The notes under the pieces are model-generated. The model was not told the origin of the DNA. It was given only the letters and a program-made list of their open reading frames with translations, and did not search any database. Shown piece after piece: positions 20,630 to 23,100 of a stretch of DNA of 23,100 nucleotides. Every line of letters starts with the position of its first letter. Within the stretch, counting starts at the first letter, position 1. A program made the translations under genes and the position numbers. This stretch comes from Peptococcaceae bacterium UBA7185 (GTDB lineage: Bacteria > Bacillota > Peptococcia > Peptococcales > Peptococcaceae), in assembly GCA_002491065.1 (NCBI GenBank), contig DKVF01000019.1, positions 405 through 23,504 on the forward strand. The letters run 5' to 3'.

Positions 20630-22762
20630 CTACATTTTTGATATTTGGCAAAACCGTTGCAATATGGCTGCGACTTCAGCACGGGTAGCCTGACCTGTAG
20701 GGTCGAGTACGCCGTCGCCTTTGCCCTGCAGGATGCCCTGTTCTACTGCCCAGCGCAGGGCATTCAGAGCGTAGCTGCTGATTTTGTCCGTGTCCGTAAA
20801 TCCTTCAAGGGTTTGTGAGGAAGTCGGTGAGCTGGAATAGTTGTAGAGAATGGCGACAAGCTGCTCGCGGGTGATGGGGTCATCAGGACCGAATTTCTCG
20901 TCGCTGTAGCCGCTGGCAATCCCGTTCAGACGTGCCCAATAGACCGCTGTGCCGTAATAGGCTTCTGCATCTACATCCGCGAAGGGGTAACCCCAAATTT
21001 CATTTTCAATATTTGGCTTTCCCGCCATCCGATACAGCACGGTTGCCAGCATTCCCCGTGTCATAGTGCTGTCAGGGCTGAAAGCACTATCAGAAATACC
21101 GCAGAAAAGCTTGTGCTGTACGGCATATTTTACCGCATCATAGTACCAGGCATCTTGAGAAACATCGGTAAAAGGATTGCGCCATATTGTTTCTATAGGT
21201 TTATAGCTGATTTCAATTTTTACTGTGTTGGCGGGTTGCGTAAAGGAAAATGTGCCGTCGGGATTTTTCTTTACCTCCAATACTCTGCCGTCCTGTCCGG
21301 TGACAATGATTTTATCAACTTGATAGCCGTTTTCTGGCTTGGGTGTGATGGTCACAATATCACCCTTATTAGGTTTGGCTGGTGTCACGGCTATGGTGCC
21401 GCCCTCAGCAGGCTGTTCCATTATAGGCGGATAAGCTGGTGAGGTGTAGCTACCGTTTTCACCGGATGATGAACTGTCGCCAGAACTGCTCCAGAAATTG
21501 GCTGTGACAGTGACAGCCTGAGTGGGCATAATAAACGTAGTGGTTGTGTTGGTTGGATCAACCAGTACTGCATTTCCCTCATTTACCGTCCATTCGATGA
21601 ATCGCTGATCACCGGCTACGGTAGCTGTGATAGAAACAGTGGTGCCCTCTGCATAGTCCCCGCTACCGATACCGCCGTTTACTGTCACAGGATGGGTTGG
21701 GTTTGGCTCAAACTTTGCCGTGATAGTGATAGGCTGTGCAGGCATGGTGAATTGGTTGTTGTCGATGGTCACATTACCGGAAATCACGTTCCATCCTGTA
21801 AAACGATATCCGCTGTCTGCTTCTTGAAATACTGTAATTTTTGTGCCGTTCTTTGCGAATGAGGGAGAAGCGGAAGCGGTACCGCCGGTTTCTGCATGTA
21901 CAACGATATCATATCCAAACAAATCGGTGGGCCAGTTAGCGCCGTCATAGCCGGTCGCTCCGTCAGGAATACGGAGCGTCAGATTGCTGCAGCCTGTAAA
22001 TACATTTGTACCCAATGTCGGTGCTGGGTCCCTGGTGAAGGCCAACTCATGCAGACTTTGACAATTTCCAAAGCCATTGTCTCCGATAGAAGTCACAGTA
22101 GCAGGAATTTTTGTGATTGCCAGTTTGATACAACTATTAAATGTATAGTCCCCAATAGATGTTAGGTTGTCAGGCAATTGAGTCAATGTAAGTTCGGTAC
22201 ATCCAGAAAATGCGCTTTGTCCGATGGAAATCACGCTGTCGGGCAGTTCGGCCTGGACAAGATTTGTGCAGCCCTTGAACGCACTATTTCCGATAGAAGT
22301 CACACCGTCTGTCAGAATTACTTTGGTAATATACGTTCGATAATTTTTCCATGGCTGCGTGTTGATTTCTAAGTCAGGCATGTCCCCTGTTCCTGTAATG
22401 AGAAGGGTGCCGTCTGTAGATAATGTCCACAGGAATGCTTCATTGTCTCCAAAATTTCCGGAAACCGGTTTATCTATCGAAATCAAGTGCAGTGTGGAAT
22501 CCTTTTGGATACTGTAATCCTGAAGTGTATTGCCGTCTTGGAGTTCCGTTCCCGCGAAAATAAGTGTAAATTGGTTTGGGTCGAGCCCCTCTTTGCCTTG
22601 AATTTTTACTTTTACATCTTCAATGCGGTCTGTAGGCTCCACCTCCAGAGTAATATGCTTGCCTGTGAGTGTTTTTACAAAAATTTGCATGGCCAAAACC
22701 GTACCAGGTAGACACCAGAACAGGATGGAGCAGGTCAGAATAATGGCGAATATTCGTTTCAT
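20630..22762 (-). CDS. Secreted surface protein: ubiquitin - leucine-rich repeats - InlB-like repeats - SLH
   Basis: 710 residues from the ATG at 22762, chosen for GGAGGA 8 nt upstream; the open frame to 22849 lacks a binding site and a signal peptide start. Order: signal peptide 1-24 ending TVLA; ubiquitin domain 25-94; a short beta segment; BspA-type leucine-rich repeats about 144-276 (units such as VTSIGNSAFKGCTNL); three divergent InlB-B-like repeats about 284-352, 357-423 and 450-522 (GYRFTGW, MPAQPITITAKF); a Ser/Gly linker 424-440; and three SLH domains about 528-580, 592-645 and 653-705 (FTDV...AWYYDAVKYA). SLH domains hold proteins to cell-wall polymers, so the ubiquitin end should face outward. 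A role in host or neighbour interaction is an inference. Confidence 0.92.
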   Translation of the reverse strand: MKRIFAIILTCSILFWCLPGTVLAMQIFVKTLTGKHITLEVEPTDRIEDVKVKIQGKEGLDPNQFTLIFAGTELQDGNTLQDYSIQKDSTLHLISIDKPVSGNFGDNEAFLWTLSTDGTLLITGTGDMPDLEINTQPWKNYRTYITKVILTDGVTSIGNSAFKGCTNLVQAELPDSVISIGQSAFSGCTELTLTQLPDNLTSIGDYTFNSCIKLAITKIPATVTSIGDNGFGNCQSLHELAFTRDPAPTLGTNVFTGCSNLTLRIPDGATGYDGANWPTDLFGYDIVVHAETGGTASASPSFAKNGTKITVFQEADSGYRFTGWNVISGNVTIDNNQFTMPAQPITITAKFEPNPTHPVTVNGGIGSGDYAEGTTVSITATVAGDQRFIEWTVNEGNAVLVDPTNTTTTFIMPTQAVTVTANFWSSSGDSSSSGENGSYTSPAYPPIMEQPAEGGTIAVTPAKPNKGDIVTITPKPENGYQVDKIIVTGQDGRVLEVKKNPDGTFSFTQPANTVKIEISYKPIETIWRNPFTDVSQDAWYYDAVKYAVQHKLFCGISDSAFSPDSTMTRGMLATVLYRMAGKPNIENEIWGYPFADVDAEAYYGTAVYWARLNGIASGYSDEKFGPDDPITREQLVAILYNYSSSPTSSQTLEGFTDTDKISSYALNALRWAVEQGILQGKGDGVLDPTGQATRAEVAAILQRFCQISKM
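22481..22690 (-). other. Ubiquitin domain at the mature N-terminus of the SLH protein
   Basis: The encoded segment begins MQIFVKTLTGKHITLEVEP. By my position-by-position count 51 of 70 residues equal human ubiquitin 1-70. K6, K11, K27, K29, K33 and K63 are kept, K48 is Thr. The patch residues L8, I44 and H68 are kept and V70 is Ile. The C-terminal tail with the di-glycine is absent; the chain runs on as SIDKPVSGNFGDN. Confidence 0.95.
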
Positions 22763-22847
22763 AGGCTGTATCCTCCGTTTTTGAAATTTGAAAAATGAGT
22801 TTTTATTCTGTATGTAAATGTGTTGTTTTGTGAAACAGATTTTTTTC

Positions 22848-22853
22848 ATTATA
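22848..22853 (-). promoter_or_regulatory. Possible -10 element of the ubiquitin-SLH gene
   Basis: The minus strand reads TATAAT, 85 nt before the start codon. No acceptable -35 lies 16-18 nt further upstream, so it may need an activator or another site. The AT-rich stretch 22854-23039 shows no gene. Confidence 0.35.
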
Positions 22854-23039
22854 CCTTATTCTGAAAGAAATTTATATCCCGTTTTTTATTTTTGTGCAAA
22901 TTATATTTATCTCAATTTATTTCTGTTTGCCTCGCAAAATCTTTGGGTTTCGTTTTTCTTCTGGATTTTTTCTTTCTGTGTTATTTGACATTGCAATTTA
23001 GTTTTTATTACAATTTTCAAAAAATATTATAAAAATATA

Positions 23040-23068
23040 TTGACATATATAGATATAGTATGTATAAT
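23040..23068 (+). promoter_or_regulatory. Consensus sigma-A promoter reading out of the window
   Basis: TTGACA (23040-23045), 17 nt, TATAAT (23063-23068): both hexamers perfect and spacing ideal. More TTGACA hexamers lie at 22985 and 23083. The transcript would start near 23075; its gene lies beyond the window. Confidence 0.75.
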
Positions 23069-23100
23069 TATATATTTTATGCTTGACAAAATCCTATTTG

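Noticed and set aside
22763..22849. 29-residue extension of the ubiquitin-SLH protein
   Set aside because: It would bury the signal peptide behind a basic stretch and lacks a ribosome binding site, whereas GGAGGA precedes 22762.

Overview
The window looks like an origin-proximal segment of the chromosome of an anaerobic, endospore-forming member of the Bacillota (a clostridium or a sporulating relative). The grounds are: a Bacillus-type replication/translation cluster (holB, ricT, yabA, trmN6, rsmI), three perfect copies of the Bacillus-type chromosome-partitioning site parS, a YabG sporulation protease, a SleB-type cortex hydrolase, a sensory [FeFe]-hydrogenase operon and a surface protein with SLH domains. 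No phage, transposase or CRISPR array is visible.

Layout. 1-1510 (minus strand): tRNA-Thr(CGU) and tRNA-Gly(CCC) behind a good sigma-A promoter, then two paralogous small coiled-coil proteins of unknown function, one carrying a 21-bp tandem repeat. 1600-4490 (plus): an unassigned methyltransferase-like protein, a strong terminator, parS no. 1, and a MarR regulator followed by a MATE efflux pump, with two copies of a 14-bp operator-like element at the promoter. 4533-8371 (minus): the housekeeping cluster holB-ricT-yabA-trmN6-rsmI, ending in a possible 33-residue membrane peptide. 8646-12638 (minus): a [2Fe-2S] thioredoxin-like protein, a sensory-type [FeFe]-hydrogenase with a PAS domain, a SpoIIE-type PP2C phosphatase and a class-III-like PPK2 kinase, tightly packed. 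It reads as a redox or H2 sensing module with a phosphatase output.

12791-16427: a LysM-SleB hydrolase (plus), a GT2 glycosyltransferase (minus), parS nos. 2 and 3, a GC-rich structured non-coding stretch, dtd and a TauE/SafE permease (plus). 16474-20426 (plus): an alkaline phosphatase lipoprotein behind a Pho-box-like array and a 5' UTR hairpin, a YibE/F membrane protein and yabG. Two near-identical terminators flank this block. 20630-22762 (minus): a 710-residue exported protein. Its predicted mature N-terminus is a recognisable ubiquitin domain (51 of 70 residues identical to the human sequence by eye), followed by BspA-type leucine-rich repeats, three InlB-B-like repeats and three SLH domains. 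22763-23100: AT-rich DNA with a consensus promoter pointing out of the window on the plus strand.

The most notable items are the secreted, surface-anchored ubiquitin protein and the parS cluster. Next come the modified active-site motif of the sensory hydrogenase, the AUA start-codon puzzle in the coiled-coil pair and the unexplained structured region at 14801-14985. All functions are inferred by reading motifs; no database search was run.
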